The notes under the pieces: generated by a model
What the model saw: the letters and a program-made list of their open reading frames with translations, nothing else
Database searches by the model: none
Told to the model about the DNA's origin: nothing
Shown here: positions 8,076 to 17,295 of the stretch, in pieces
How positions within the stretch are numbered: the first letter of the stretch is position 1
Layout of the letters: each line of letters starts with the position of its first letter
Assembly (NCBI RefSeq): GCF_005280735.1
Contig: NZ_CP040077.1
Span: 3,782,001 to 3,846,000 of the forward strand
Origin: Trinickia violacea
GTDB lineage: Bacteria; Pseudomonadota; Gammaproteobacteria; Burkholderiales; Burkholderiaceae
Length of the DNA: 64,000 nucleotides
Direction of reading: 5' to 3'
Position numbers and translations under genes: made by a program

Positions 8076-11000
8076 TTATGTCTCACACGTTTGAACGCCG
8101 GCACCAGCAGCTCGACGGCTTTCCAGATTGGGATACGGCGCGGGATCGACATCCTCTGCCACGACACGCCACAGCGCCTCCGCCGAAAAACGCTCGCGCG
8201 CGAACGCCTGGGAGCGGCGCGAAGCGTTCAGCCACGCATCGTCATCCTTAAGCAGGCCGATCACTTTCTCCGCAAACGCGGCAGGATCGTCGGCAACGGC
8301 CAGGAATGCCTCCGCATCGGCCAGCCCTTGTGCGCCAGCCGGCGACGTGACACAGGGCAGCGCAAAGCGCATCGCCTCGACGACCTTACCCTTCATACCG
8401 CCGCCGAATCGAAGCGGAGCCACGGAAACGCGGCTCGTCCGGTAATACTCACCGAGCACTTCATCCGACACGAAGCCCGTCACGGTCACCGAATCGCTTG
8501 CCAGCGCGCGCACCTTTTCCGTCGGATTGGAGCCCACCAGATACAAGTGAGTCCCCGGTATCGCGGCCTGGATCTTCGGCAACACGTCGCGCACGAACCA
8601 CTCGGCCGCATCGGCATTCGGTGCATGAGCAAAGCCCGCCACGAACAACAAATGCTTACGCTCGCTCAAATTCGCCCAGGGCTCGTCAGGAAACTGATCG
8701 AACGCATAGACGGGAATCGTAAACGCCTTGCCTGCCGCTCCGTGCTGGCTTTGCCAGTCGCGCACACACGCAGTCTCTGCGTCCGCCGGGTAATAGACGG
8801 TGTCGACTTTGCCCCAGAGTTCGCGCTCGATCTCGCGCACGGATTCCAGTTCGGTCTGAACCGACGCGCTATGCTTGATCTTCTGCTGATCTTGCAAGCG
8901 CAGATAGTGAATGTCGTGGCCGTAATAAAGCACGGTCGCCTTGCTGAAGCGGCGAATGTGGTCGATGAAGTCGGCTGAAACGTGAGGCCGGCTCAGCAGC
9001 ACGTAGTCCAGATAGCGGCCGTTCTGCTCGATCCATTGCTCGAATTTGCCGCTGTATTCCGGCCCGTGGAACACCTCGACGCCCGCCTGCTCCAGCCTGG
9101 TTGCGTACACCGGGTCGTACCACAGGTTATGCGGCCAGAACTTCACGCTCATGCCGTGTTCGCGGAACAACTGCATGAATTGCCACATCGTGCGCGAGCC
9201 TGCGTCGCGGTCCGGCTGCGGCACATAGTGATCGACGACCAGAATCGTCTTGCGTAGCGAAGAGCGGTCATGCGCAAGAAATACGGCTTCGGCATTCGCA
9301 AAATGCTCGCGCTCCAGCACCTCTTTCCAGCGGGCGACGAACTTCTGCTGATTCGTGACTTGATACGCCTTGATTCCCGTCGACGTATCCGTCCCATTCG
9401 AAATTCCCTCGTAATGGATCACGACCGACAGCGGCTGATAAAGAACCTTCAGGCCGTGCTGACGAACACGGAAAGCCAAGTCCGCATCTTCGCAATAGGC
9501 GGGAACGTAGAGTTCGTCAAAACCGTTCAGCTCTTTGAAAAGCCCGGTGGGAATGAGCAACGATGCGCCGGAGCAGTAGTCCGCTTCCTTCACGTAGGTA
9601 TAGTCGCTGCGCTTCGGGTCATCCAGGCGGCCGAAATTCCAAGCGGAGCCGTCGCGCCAAAGAATGCCGCCACCTTCCTGAAGCCGGCCATCCGGATAGA
9701 CCAGCATCGAGCCGACCATGCCGCAGCCCGGCTCGCTTTCGAACAACGCAAGCATGCTGTCGAGCCACCCAGGGGTGACTTCGGTATCGTTGTTCAGGAA
9801 ATAGACGTACTTCCCGCGCGCCTGTGCGGCAGCATGATTGCACGAGCGAACAAAACCGAGGTTCGTTTCGTTGACGTAGAAACGCAAGCCCGGCACATCT
9901 TTCAAGCGAAGTATTTCCTTATCGCCGGAAACGTCTTCCGCGACGATCACTTCGATCGGCGCCGATGGAAGGTGAGCGGCAATGGATCGCAGACACGAAA
10001 GCGTATGTCCGATGTTGCCGTAGGTCGGAATGACGACCGATACCACGGGCTCCGCGACACTTTCGAAACGCAATGCGCTCAACACGCCATCGACTTCGTG
10101 TGGGGCCACCGGCCCCAGGCCGCGCGGAATCAGCTTCACGCCTTCTCGATGACGCTTCCAGATCTCATAGTGAACCACGCCTTCGAATAGCCGCCCGCCG
10201 AAGCGGTAAGCGACCGACACCGCGCGATCCTTCCACTTCTTCGATAGCGGCGCCTTCCGGTACAGCGCCCGCGAGAGCCCGATGGCTCGCGCGCGATTGC
10301 GCTCGTCGAGCGCCGAGCTGAACTGGCCTCGCGCGAGCCGAACCGCAAAGCGCAATGGTGCAGTCACCCGCCATGATGTGGAGCGGTGCATCTCGTCGAG
10401 CTGTTGGGACAGTTTGTCGGCTCGCTGGGACAACTTATCGGCATCAAAACGCAGTTTGGAAATCTGACGATCGAGATCAAGCGCCCAGGCCGAGCGCGCT
10501 TCGAACTCGCGCTGCAATTCGCCGAGACGCGCGCGTACGTCCGCCTCTTCCTCACTCAGCTTGGACGCCCAGCGACCGATGTCTTCGCGCTCCTGGTATA
10601 GATCGACACCCTCCTCGAAGAAGAGCGACGCACGCGCGCTCTTCAGCGAAATAGGCTTGGCCGAACACACCGCCACGAAATACATCACGTTGTCGGCCCG
10701 AACGCTCCGGTCGGAAATCTCATTCGCTTCAAGCGTCAGCGCCTGATATTGCGGCTCGGTCGATTCGAGCGGCAACAACACCGAGCCCGTCGCAAGCCGC
10801 TGTCCGTAGTATTCGATCTCGCCGAACTGTTGACGGAGCAGCGCATCGAACTCGTCGAAGTACAGTTCCTTGACGTGAAACTCGTTCGAGTAGCCACGAT
10901 CGTCCGAATACACTTTCTTGTTCGGAGACGAAATCACCAGCACGCCATCCGGCCGCAATACCCGGCGGATCTCGGCGAGCATCTGTTCCTGCTCGGCCAG

Positions 11001-11324
11001 ATGTTCGATCGTCTCGAACGAAACCACCACGTCCACGCTTGCCGCATCCAGCGGAATCGCCGTCGCGCTGCCAACCTCGAAACGCAGATTGGCCGTGCCC
11101 TTGTAGGCTTCCCGTCCGTGCAGGACCGCACTCTCGGAAATGTCGACGCCGACAACCGAGCGCGCCCGCGTCGCCAGCAATGCGGAGCCGTATCCTTCGC
11201 CACACGCGATGTCGAGCACATCGCGTCCGGCCGCCATCGCGAGCGCCCAGCCATACCGATGCATGTGCTCGTAGCGAATCACGCCCCCTTCCGTGGGGAT
11301 AAACCGCTCGCCAGTAAACTCCAT
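8076..11324 (-). CDS. Methyltransferase-coiled coil-GT2-GT4 fusion protein
   Basis: The 1082-residue product has four parts. Residues 1-220 are a SAM methyltransferase (VLDIACGEGYGSALLA, then VVSFETIEHLAEQ). Residues about 250-330 form a charged heptad-like coiled coil. Residues about 420-660 are a GT-A family 2 domain (VSVVIPTYGNIGHTLSCLRS, FLNNDTEVTPGW, YCEDADLAFRVRQ). Residues about 700-1060 are a GT-B domain (GYGHDIHY-like region, LFVAGFAHAPNADAAEWF, GGGMKGKVVEAMRFALPCV). The start at ATG 11324 shares one base with the wzt stop. It is probably the main assembly enzyme of the exported glycan, and the methyltransferase may cap it (see findings). Confidence 0.85.
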   Translation of the reverse strand: MEFTGERFIPTEGGVIRYEHMHRYGWALAMAAGRDVLDIACGEGYGSALLATRARSVVGVDISESAVLHGREAYKGTANLRFEVGSATAIPLDAASVDVVVSFETIEHLAEQEQMLAEIRRVLRPDGVLVISSPNKKVYSDDRGYSNEFHVKELYFDEFDALLRQQFGEIEYYGQRLATGSVLLPLESTEPQYQALTLEANEISDRSVRADNVMYFVAVCSAKPISLKSARASLFFEEGVDLYQEREDIGRWASKLSEEEADVRARLGELQREFEARSAWALDLDRQISKLRFDADKLSQRADKLSQQLDEMHRSTSWRVTAPLRFAVRLARGQFSSALDERNRARAIGLSRALYRKAPLSKKWKDRAVSVAYRFGGRLFEGVVHYEIWKRHREGVKLIPRGLGPVAPHEVDGVLSALRFESVAEPVVSVVIPTYGNIGHTLSCLRSIAAHLPSAPIEVIVAEDVSGDKEILRLKDVPGLRFYVNETNLGFVRSCNHAAAQARGKYVYFLNNDTEVTPGWLDSMLALFESEPGCGMVGSMLVYPDGRLQEGGGILWRDGSAWNFGRLDDPKRSDYTYVKEADYCSGASLLIPTGLFKELNGFDELYVPAYCEDADLAFRVRQHGLKVLYQPLSVVIHYEGISNGTDTSTGIKAYQVTNQQKFVARWKEVLEREHFANAEAVFLAHDRSSLRKTILVVDHYVPQPDRDAGSRTMWQFMQLFREHGMSVKFWPHNLWYDPVYATRLEQAGVEVFHGPEYSGKFEQWIEQNGRYLDYVLLSRPHVSADFIDHIRRFSKATVLYYGHDIHYLRLQDQQKIKHSASVQTELESVREIERELWGKVDTVYYPADAETACVRDWQSQHGAAGKAFTIPVYAFDQFPDEPWANLSERKHLLFVAGFAHAPNADAAEWFVRDVLPKIQAAIPGTHLYLVGSNPTEKVRALASDSVTVTGFVSDEVLGEYYRTSRVSVAPLRFGGGMKGKVVEAMRFALPCVTSPAGAQGLADAEAFLAVADDPAAFAEKVIGLLKDDDAWLNASRRSQAFARERFSAEALWRVVAEDVDPAPYPNLESRRAAGAGVQTCET

Positions 11325-12706
11325 CACGCCATTGACCTCTCTTTCTCTACGCTGATCCGCAGCATCGGGACGCCAACGAGTCCGTGACTCAATGGACTCA
11401 TAAGAGCACGGAATTGCAACGCGTCGTGAACCCAATGTTGCTGGGTATGATCGTCCTGTGTCCCCGAGGCCACTGCTGCATCGATCGAGTACGCGCCAAC
11501 GGGCAGGTAAGGCATGCGGAATTGGAACGTTGCATGGAGTTGGTCGTTCGCAACGCCTTCGATCACGTTTTCGTGGCTCAAGTGGGTATTTGCCCCGAAT
11601 AGCCGCTGACCCAGCCGGTCCTTGAGGTAGAAGCCGATGATCAGGCCGGAAAGTGCCGTGTGAAGCTCGACGGCGATGTCCAACGTCACGAGTTCGCCGC
11701 CTTGCACCATCGGCATCGCACGCGCGTCCTCATCGATCATTGCGACGCCGGTAATCGTGGCCCCGCCCGCGCCAAACGCGCTCTCGTGAGCGTCCGGGTC
11801 GAACTCGAAGACTTTGATCGAATTGCTTCCCTTCAGCTGTTCGGCATTCTGGTCGACCACGTCCATCTGGGCCATCTTTGCGCGCGCTCGCTCCACCTTG
11901 ATTGCGCTGACCTCGACCCCCTGCGCCTTCCGATCCAGCACGTGCTGCTCGGCCAGATACGCCTCGACGACATCCTTCGCCGGCCCATCCAGGCGCACCG
12001 AGCCGTGATCGAGCCAGACGGCGCGCGAGCAGAGGCTCGTCACCGCGCCGACATCATGACTGACGAAGAGCAACGTGCCGTTCTTCTGAAACTGGCGCAA
12101 AAAGCGCATGCACTTCTGGGTAAAGCGAACGTCGCCGACCGAGAGTGCTTCATCGACCACGAGCACATCCGCGTCGACGTGCGCCGCAATCGCGAACGCG
12201 AGGCGCACATACATCCCGCTCGAATACGTCTTGACGGGCTGCGATACGAAATCACCGATCTCCGCGAACTCGATAATCGAGTGATAGCGTTCCTGCAGTT
12301 GCTTCTCGGTCAGCCCGTAGAGCATGCCGCTCAAGTAGACGTTTTCCTCGCCGGTGAATTCAGGATTGAAGCCCGCTCCCAATTCGAGAAGCGCAGCAAT
12401 ACGGCCGTTGCGCTTCACTTCGCCTTGCGTCGGCGTCAGCGTCCCGCAGACGAGTTGCAAGAATGTCGACTTCCCCGATCCGTTCTGGCCGATGATCGCC
12501 ACGGTCTCGCCGCGCTCGACCGTCAGATCGACGTTGCGCAGCGCCCAAAACTCACGGAAATATTCCTTGGGCTTGGCGCCCACCGCACGCGACAGCCGCG
12601 GCAGCACCATCTGCTTCAGGCGATCCTGAGGCGCGGCATAGATTTCGTAACGCTTGCCGAGGCCATGCACCTCGACAGCGGTTTGCTTGACGCTGTCAGA
12701 GCACAT
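11324..12706 (-). CDS. wzt: Polysaccharide ABC exporter ATPase with C-terminal glycan-binding domain
   Basis: The 460-residue product has an ABC ATPase over residues 10-255: Walker A IIGQNGSGKSTFLQ, signature YSSGMYVRLAFAIA, Walker B VLVVDEALSVGD, and the H-loop SHD. Polysaccharide exporter ATPases such as Wzt carry the insert AALLELGAGFNPEFTG seen here. A further 200 residues form a beta-rich domain like the Wzt C-terminal carbohydrate-binding module that recognises a capped chain end. It overlaps the wzm stop by eleven bases and sits in the inner membrane complex that moves lipid-linked glycan to the periplasm. Confidence 0.92.
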   Translation of the reverse strand: MCSDSVKQTAVEVHGLGKRYEIYAAPQDRLKQMVLPRLSRAVGAKPKEYFREFWALRNVDLTVERGETVAIIGQNGSGKSTFLQLVCGTLTPTQGEVKRNGRIAALLELGAGFNPEFTGEENVYLSGMLYGLTEKQLQERYHSIIEFAEIGDFVSQPVKTYSSGMYVRLAFAIAAHVDADVLVVDEALSVGDVRFTQKCMRFLRQFQKNGTLLFVSHDVGAVTSLCSRAVWLDHGSVRLDGPAKDVVEAYLAEQHVLDRKAQGVEVSAIKVERARAKMAQMDVVDQNAEQLKGSNSIKVFEFDPDAHESAFGAGGATITGVAMIDEDARAMPMVQGGELVTLDIAVELHTALSGLIIGFYLKDRLGQRLFGANTHLSHENVIEGVANDQLHATFQFRMPYLPVGAYSIDAAVASGTQDDHTQQHWVHDALQFRALMSPLSHGLVGVPMLRISVEKERSMA

Positions 12707-13532
12707 CGGCGAACCCCTTGCGAGTCTTCTGGAACCAGATCAGACCCAGCGATGCGATGACATACGCGACGACCGAGTAGATCAGCCAGCCGGTCCAATT
12801 CACCTGGTGGCCCCAGATCGCGACATTGCGGAATTGATCGATGATGAAGGTCAGCGGATTCAGCATGATGATCGCCTGCAGCTTGGGCGGCACCGAGCTC
12901 AGCGGATAGAAGACCGGCGCCATGAACATCAGCAGCGACGATACGATCCCCATCACCTGCCCGAGGTCGCGCATGAACACGCCGAACGAGGCGAGGAACC
13001 AGACGAGCCCCGCAATCAGCACGACAAACGGCAGCAGGATCACCGGCACGTACACGACGGTCCAGGGGATATGGCCTTGCCACAGAAAAATGGCGACCAG
13101 CAAGATCACGAACGCGACCAGCATGTGGAAAAGCGCGGTGCCGACCGCGATCCAAGGAAGCGTCTCCAGCGGAAACACGACCTTCTTGACGTAGTTCGGA
13201 TTGCCGACCACGAGCATCGGCGCACGCGTCAGGCACTCGGAGATCAAGTTGTGCGACAGCACCCCGACGAACATCACGACCGCAAATTCGATATGGTCCG
13301 TCGAATCCGCACGCCACCTCGACTTGAATACGAAGCCGAAGACGAACGTGTAAATGCTCAGCATCAGGAGCGGCGTAATGAACGACCAGAAGAGGCCGAG
13401 AAACGAACCCTTGTAGCGCCCCGCCACTTCACGCTTCACAAACTGCACGATCAGCGGCCAATTTCCCGCGAGCGACTGCACGACTGCCAAGGGATGCAGC
13501 AGCCGATTCGATGTTCCCATACGTGTTCCCAT
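12696..13532 (-). CDS. wzm: Polysaccharide ABC exporter permease
   Basis: The 278-residue integral membrane protein has six hydrophobic helices and the ABC-2 family opening QFVKREVAGRYKGSFLGLFWSF, typical of Wzm and KpsM. Helix patterns such as LLMFMAPVFYPLSSVPP and the following LQAIIMLNPLTFIIDQFR are highly conserved in O-antigen exporters. Several starts are possible in a row: TTG at 13538, ATG at 13532 and ATG at 13520; I take the ATG at 13532. It pairs with wzt and shows that the glycan is exported by the ABC route rather than by Wzx/Wzy. Confidence 0.92.
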   Translation of the reverse strand: MGTRMGTSNRLLHPLAVVQSLAGNWPLIVQFVKREVAGRYKGSFLGLFWSFITPLLMLSIYTFVFGFVFKSRWRADSTDHIEFAVVMFVGVLSHNLISECLTRAPMLVVGNPNYVKKVVFPLETLPWIAVGTALFHMLVAFVILLVAIFLWQGHIPWTVVYVPVILLPFVVLIAGLVWFLASFGVFMRDLGQVMGIVSSLLMFMAPVFYPLSSVPPKLQAIIMLNPLTFIIDQFRNVAIWGHQVNWTGWLIYSVVAYVIASLGLIWFQKTRKGFADVL

Positions 13533-13550
13533 ATTCAATGCGAGACCTGC

Positions 13551-14444
13551 CTATTGCGCCCAGAGATCGTCGAGCGCGAGCGCGAGCCCTTCTTGCCAAT
13601 CCGCGCGGTTGAGCTTGAAACGCCGATCGAACTTCCCGTTGTCCAGCATCGAGTACTGCGGACGGCGAGCCGGCGTCGGATAGGCATCGGACGGAATCGG
13701 CTCGACCTGCGTCGTCTTGACTGCGAACTGCTCCGAGGCCCGAGCGGCCGCGATGATAGCGCTCGCAAATCCATGCCACGTCGTCTCACCCGCGGCCGTC
13801 ATGTGGAAAAGTCCGGATTCGAACGCTCCCGCAGCGCGCTCGCGCTGCGCCTGCGCCACCACATGCGCGGTCAGGTCGGCGATCATGCGCGCCGGCGTCG
13901 GGACGCCGATCTGGTCCGCCACGACCCGCAACGTCTCCCGCTCGCCCGCCAAACGCAGCATGGTCTTCAGGAAATTGCGTCCGCGCGTCGCGTAGACCCA
14001 GGTCGTGCGCAAAGTCAGCCAGTCTCCACCAGCGGCTTCGATCGCCTGCTCGCCGGCCAGCTTGGTGCGGCCATAGGCATTGAGCGGCGCGACCGGATCG
14101 GTTTCGACGTACGGCTTGCGCGACGCCCCATCGAAGACGTAGTCGGTCGAGTAGTGAATCATCAGCGCGCCGTGCTTGCGCGCCGCTTCGGCGAGCACGC
14201 CAACCGCTTCCGCGTTCACGCGCAATGCCTGCGCTTCTTCGCTTTCCGCCTGGTCCACGGCCGTGTAGGCGGCGGCATTGACAATCGCATCCGGCCGCAC
14301 AGCGGCGACGAGCGGGCCGAGAGTCTCGGGTTTCGTCAGATCGGCTTCGCTCCGGTCGAGCGCGACGACTTCACCGAGCGGAGACAACGCACGACGCAGC
14401 TCCCACCCAACTTGCCCGTTGCGGCCGGTCACCAGAATCTTCAC
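13551..14444 (-). CDS. rmlD: dTDP-4-dehydrorhamnose reductase
   Basis: RmlD reduces dTDP-4-keto-L-rhamnose to dTDP-L-rhamnose. The 297-residue product begins KILVTGRNGQVGWELRRAL, the family cofactor motif, and has the catalytic YSTDYVFDG and YGRTKLAGE segments and LRTTWVYATRGRNFLKTM. The start is GTG at 14444, which overlaps the rmlC stop as GTGA; the upstream extension of the frame lies inside rmlC and is not used. It is the last of four contiguous rhamnose genes. Confidence 0.95.
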   Translation of the reverse strand: MKILVTGRNGQVGWELRRALSPLGEVVALDRSEADLTKPETLGPLVAAVRPDAIVNAAAYTAVDQAESEEAQALRVNAEAVGVLAEAARKHGALMIHYSTDYVFDGASRKPYVETDPVAPLNAYGRTKLAGEQAIEAAGGDWLTLRTTWVYATRGRNFLKTMLRLAGERETLRVVADQIGVPTPARMIADLTAHVVAQAQRERAAGAFESGLFHMTAAGETTWHGFASAIIAAARASEQFAVKTTQVEPIPSDAYPTPARRPQYSMLDNGKFDRRFKLNRADWQEGLALALDDLWAQ

Positions 14445-14992
14445 TCGAACACCTCTGCGTTGGCGAGCAACAGGCCGGCGGCATCTTTCGCGGCGACCTG
14501 CGGTTCGCCTTCGAGCGGCCATTCGATCCCGAGCGCGGGATCATTCCACAACAGACTGCGCTCGTATTCCGGATACCAGTAGTCGGTGGTTTTGTAGAGG
14601 AATTCGGCGCTATCGGACGTCACGCAAAAACCGTGTGCGAAGCCGGGCGGCACCCACAATTGGCGCTTGTTGTCGGCCGACAGATAGACCCCTTCCCACT
14701 TGCCGAAAGTCGGCGAGCTGCGGCGCAAATCGACGACGACGTCGAACACCTCGCCGGCCACGACGCGCACAAGCTTCCCTTGCGGGTGCTGGATCTGGTA
14801 GTGCAAGCCGCGCAGCACGCCCTTCACGGAACGGGAGTGGTTGTCCTGCACGAAATCGACGGTGACGCCCGTCTCTTTCGCAAACTCGCGCGCATTGAAA
14901 CTCTCGTAGAAGAAACCGCGTGCATCGCCGAACACCTTCGGCTCGATGATCTTCACGTCGGATAGCGCGGTTTGGATTACGTTGATGGCCAT
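14441..14992 (-). CDS. rmlC: dTDP-4-dehydrorhamnose 3,5-epimerase
   Basis: The 183-residue cupin-fold enzyme epimerises dTDP-4-keto-6-deoxyglucose at C3 and C5. It has the conserved DARGFFYESFN, FVQDNHSRSVKGVLRGLHYQ with the catalytic histidine, VVVDLRRSSPTFGKW, and WVPPGFAHGFCV segments. The ATG at 14992 gives the family's usual length; it lies 16 bases inside the end of rmlA. The order B-A-C-D is the common Burkholderia arrangement. Confidence 0.95.
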   Translation of the reverse strand: MAINVIQTALSDVKIIEPKVFGDARGFFYESFNAREFAKETGVTVDFVQDNHSRSVKGVLRGLHYQIQHPQGKLVRVVAGEVFDVVVDLRRSSPTFGKWEGVYLSADNKRQLWVPPGFAHGFCVTSDSAEFLYKTTDYWYPEYERSLLWNDPALGIEWPLEGEPQVAAKDAAGLLLANAEVFE

Positions 14993-15870
14993 GCAAGCGG
15001 GTCCGAAAGTAGGTTCTGCAAATAGCGCCCATAGGCATTCTTCGCGAGCGGCGCAGCCAGAAGCTGCAATTGCTCGGCATTGATCCAGCGCCGACGGAAC
15101 GCAATTTCTTCGGGGCACGCGACCACCAGCCCCTGCCGCTTCTGCAGCGTCGCGATAAAGGTGGCCGCGTCGATCAGCGAATCGTGCGTGCCGGTGTCGA
15201 GCCACGCATAGCCGCGCCCCATGATTTCGACGTTCAGCTGTCCCGCACTGAGATAGCGCGAATTGACGTCGGTGATCTCGAGTTCGCCGCGGGCCGAAGG
15301 CTTGATATCGGCAGCGATATCGCAAACTTGATTGTCGTAGAAATAAAGGCCGGTCACGGCATAGTTGGAGCGCGGCTTGGCAGGCTTCTCTTCGATCGAC
15401 AACGCCTTGAAGCTCTTGTCGAATTCGACCACGCCGTAGCGCTCGGGGTCGTGCACGTGATACGCAAATACCGTGGCACCGTCCGCGCCGGCGCTCGCAC
15501 GCTCGAGTTGCTTGGCGAGATCGTGGCCGTAAAAGATGTTGTCGCCGAGAATCAGCGTGGACGGATCGTTGCCGATGAACTCGCGGCCGATCAGAAATGC
15601 CTGTGCCAGCCCGTCCGGCGAGGGCTGCACCGCGTATTGAATATTCATCCCCCACTTCGAGCCGTCGCCGAGCATAGACGAAAAGCGCGGGGTGTCTTCC
15701 GGGGTCGAGATGATGAGCACGTCGCGGATGCCGGCCACCATCAACGTCGACAGCGGGTAGTAGATCATCGGCTTGTCGTAGACCGGCAGCAGTTGCTTCG
15801 ACACCGCATGCGTGATCGGGTACAAGCGCGTCCCCGACCCGCCCGCCAAAATAATGCCTTTACGCGCCAT
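14977..15870 (-). CDS. rmlA: Glucose-1-phosphate thymidylyltransferase
   Basis: RmlA makes dTDP-glucose from dTTP and glucose 1-phosphate. The 297-residue product begins KGIILAGGSGTRLYPIT, with KQLLPVYDKPMIYYPLS, LGDNIFYGHDL, and YAWLDTGTHDSL, all hallmark RmlA segments. It ends overlapping rmlC and starts nine bases after rmlB. The length is standard, and there is no sign of divergence. Confidence 0.96.
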   Translation of the reverse strand: MARKGIILAGGSGTRLYPITHAVSKQLLPVYDKPMIYYPLSTLMVAGIRDVLIISTPEDTPRFSSMLGDGSKWGMNIQYAVQPSPDGLAQAFLIGREFIGNDPSTLILGDNIFYGHDLAKQLERASAGADGATVFAYHVHDPERYGVVEFDKSFKALSIEEKPAKPRSNYAVTGLYFYDNQVCDIAADIKPSARGELEITDVNSRYLSAGQLNVEIMGRGYAWLDTGTHDSLIDAATFIATLQKRQGLVVACPEEIAFRRRWINAEQLQLLAAPLAKNAYGRYLQNLLSDPLAWPST

Positions 15871-15879
15871 GGCTATACC

Positions 15880-16941
15880 TCACGCGCGCTGCGCGTAATT
15901 GGTCTCCACCCACTTCCGGTATTCTCCGGAAGCCACCTCATCGGCCCACTCCTGGTTGTCCAGATACCAGTGCACCGTCTTCGCCAGACCCGTTTCGAAA
16001 GTCTCGGCCGGCTTCCAGCCAAGCTCGCGCTCGAGCTTGCGCGCGTCGATCGCGTAGCGGCGGTCGTGGCCGGGGCGATCCGTCACATAGGCGATCTGGT
16101 CACGATACGAGCCCTGCGCCTTCGGACGCGCCGCATCGAGCAGATCGCACAGCGTGTGCACGACTTCGAGATTCTTCTTCTCGTTCCAACCGCCGACGTT
16201 GTACGTCTCGCCCGGCTTGCCGCGCGCCAGCACTTCGCGGATCGCACTGCAATGGTCGCCGACGTACAGCCAGTCGCGCACATTCTGGCCGTCGCCGTAC
16301 ACCGGCAATGCCTTGCCCGCCAGGGCGTTTGCAATCATCAGCGGAATCAGCTTCTCCGGGAATTGGTACGGGCCATAGTTGTTCGAGCAGTTCGTCGTCA
16401 GCGTCGGCAAGCCATACGTGTGGTGATACGCGCGCACGAGATGGTCGGAACCCGCCTTGGTCGCCGAGTACGGGCTATTGGGCGCGTACGGCGTGATCTC
16501 GGAGAATTGCGGGTCCGTCGCCGACAGCGAGCCGAACACTTCGTCCGTGGAGACGTGCAGGAAGCGGAACTCGGCCTTGCCGGCGTCGCTCAGGGTGTTC
16601 CAATACTGGCGCGCGGCTTCCAGCAGCGTGAACGTGCCAACCACGTTAGTCTGGACAAAGTCCGCCGGACCATGAATGGAGCGGTCGACGTGGCTCTCCG
16701 CTGCGAAGTGCAGTACCGCGCGCGGCTTGTGTTCGGCAAAGAGGGCGTCGAGAGCAGCCCGATCGCAGATATCGGCTCGTGCAAAAATATGCTTCGCGTT
16801 GCCCTGCAACGACTTGAGCGTACGCAAATTGCCTGCGTACGTGAGTTTGTCGATGTTCAGGACTGCTTCATCGGAAGCGCGCAGCCAATCAAGCACAAAG
16901 TTGGCGCCGATAAAACCGGCGCCGCCCGTTACCAGGATCAT
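15880..16941 (-). CDS. rmlB: dTDP-glucose 4,6-dehydratase
   Basis: RmlB converts dTDP-glucose to dTDP-4-keto-6-deoxyglucose. The 353-residue SDR protein has the cofactor loop VTGGAGFIGANFVLDW, the catalytic STDEVFGSL with the Thr-Asp-Glu triad, and YSATKAGSDHLVRAYHHTYGL with Tyr and Lys. It is the promoter-proximal gene of the polysaccharide operon, so expression of the export and heptose genes probably depends on the region upstream of it. Confidence 0.96.
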   Translation of the reverse strand: MILVTGGAGFIGANFVLDWLRASDEAVLNIDKLTYAGNLRTLKSLQGNAKHIFARADICDRAALDALFAEHKPRAVLHFAAESHVDRSIHGPADFVQTNVVGTFTLLEAARQYWNTLSDAGKAEFRFLHVSTDEVFGSLSATDPQFSEITPYAPNSPYSATKAGSDHLVRAYHHTYGLPTLTTNCSNNYGPYQFPEKLIPLMIANALAGKALPVYGDGQNVRDWLYVGDHCSAIREVLARGKPGETYNVGGWNEKKNLEVVHTLCDLLDAARPKAQGSYRDQIAYVTDRPGHDRRYAIDARKLERELGWKPAETFETGLAKTVHWYLDNQEWADEVASGEYRKWVETNYAQRA

Positions 16942-17295
16942 GGGGTTCCCTTATGAGGTCGCGGCCGGCAGCAAGATGTCTGTAAGCCGATCACAAAAAG
17001 CAGTAAATGTCTTCAGGTCTTCGCAAAGCCGGTAATTTTAACCGGCCGGCCACCGGGTGGGCGCGCAGATTTTTTGAGACTGCAATTATAAAGCCGCTGA
17101 GGGCAAAAACCAGACCTCTAACAACTCGAAACAGCTTGACAAAGCTTGCCGCCGTATTTATGGAAACCAGGAAACCTTTTCATTTTTTTGCATTTTTAGG
17201 CAAAATCTGTTGCCTTAATGCAGAATGAATACCGAATTGCAAGCCGAGCCGACCGCGCCGCAGCCTGCCACCGGTGGCAGGCGCCCCACCCAGCC
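16942..17295 (-). promoter_or_regulatory. Leader and likely promoter of the rml/wz operon
   Basis: This 354-base gap separates rmlB from the divergent apaH. On the minus strand a perfect TATAAT lies at 17090-17085. The best -35 candidate is TGGTTT at 17112-17107 with a 16-base spacer, a weak match. That would give an untranslated leader of about 130 bases before rmlB, long for this family and a possible place for antitermination. I see no clear JUMPstart or ops element. Confidence 0.4.

Noticed and set aside
12654..14582. Plus-strand open frame of 642 codons
   Set aside because: It lies antisense to wzm, rmlD and neighbours; the product is Arg/His-rich, as expected from the complement of high-GC coding sequence.
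15070..16956. Plus-strand open frame of 628 codons
   Set aside because: Exactly antisense to rmlA and rmlB, with no ribosome binding site and low-complexity basic composition.
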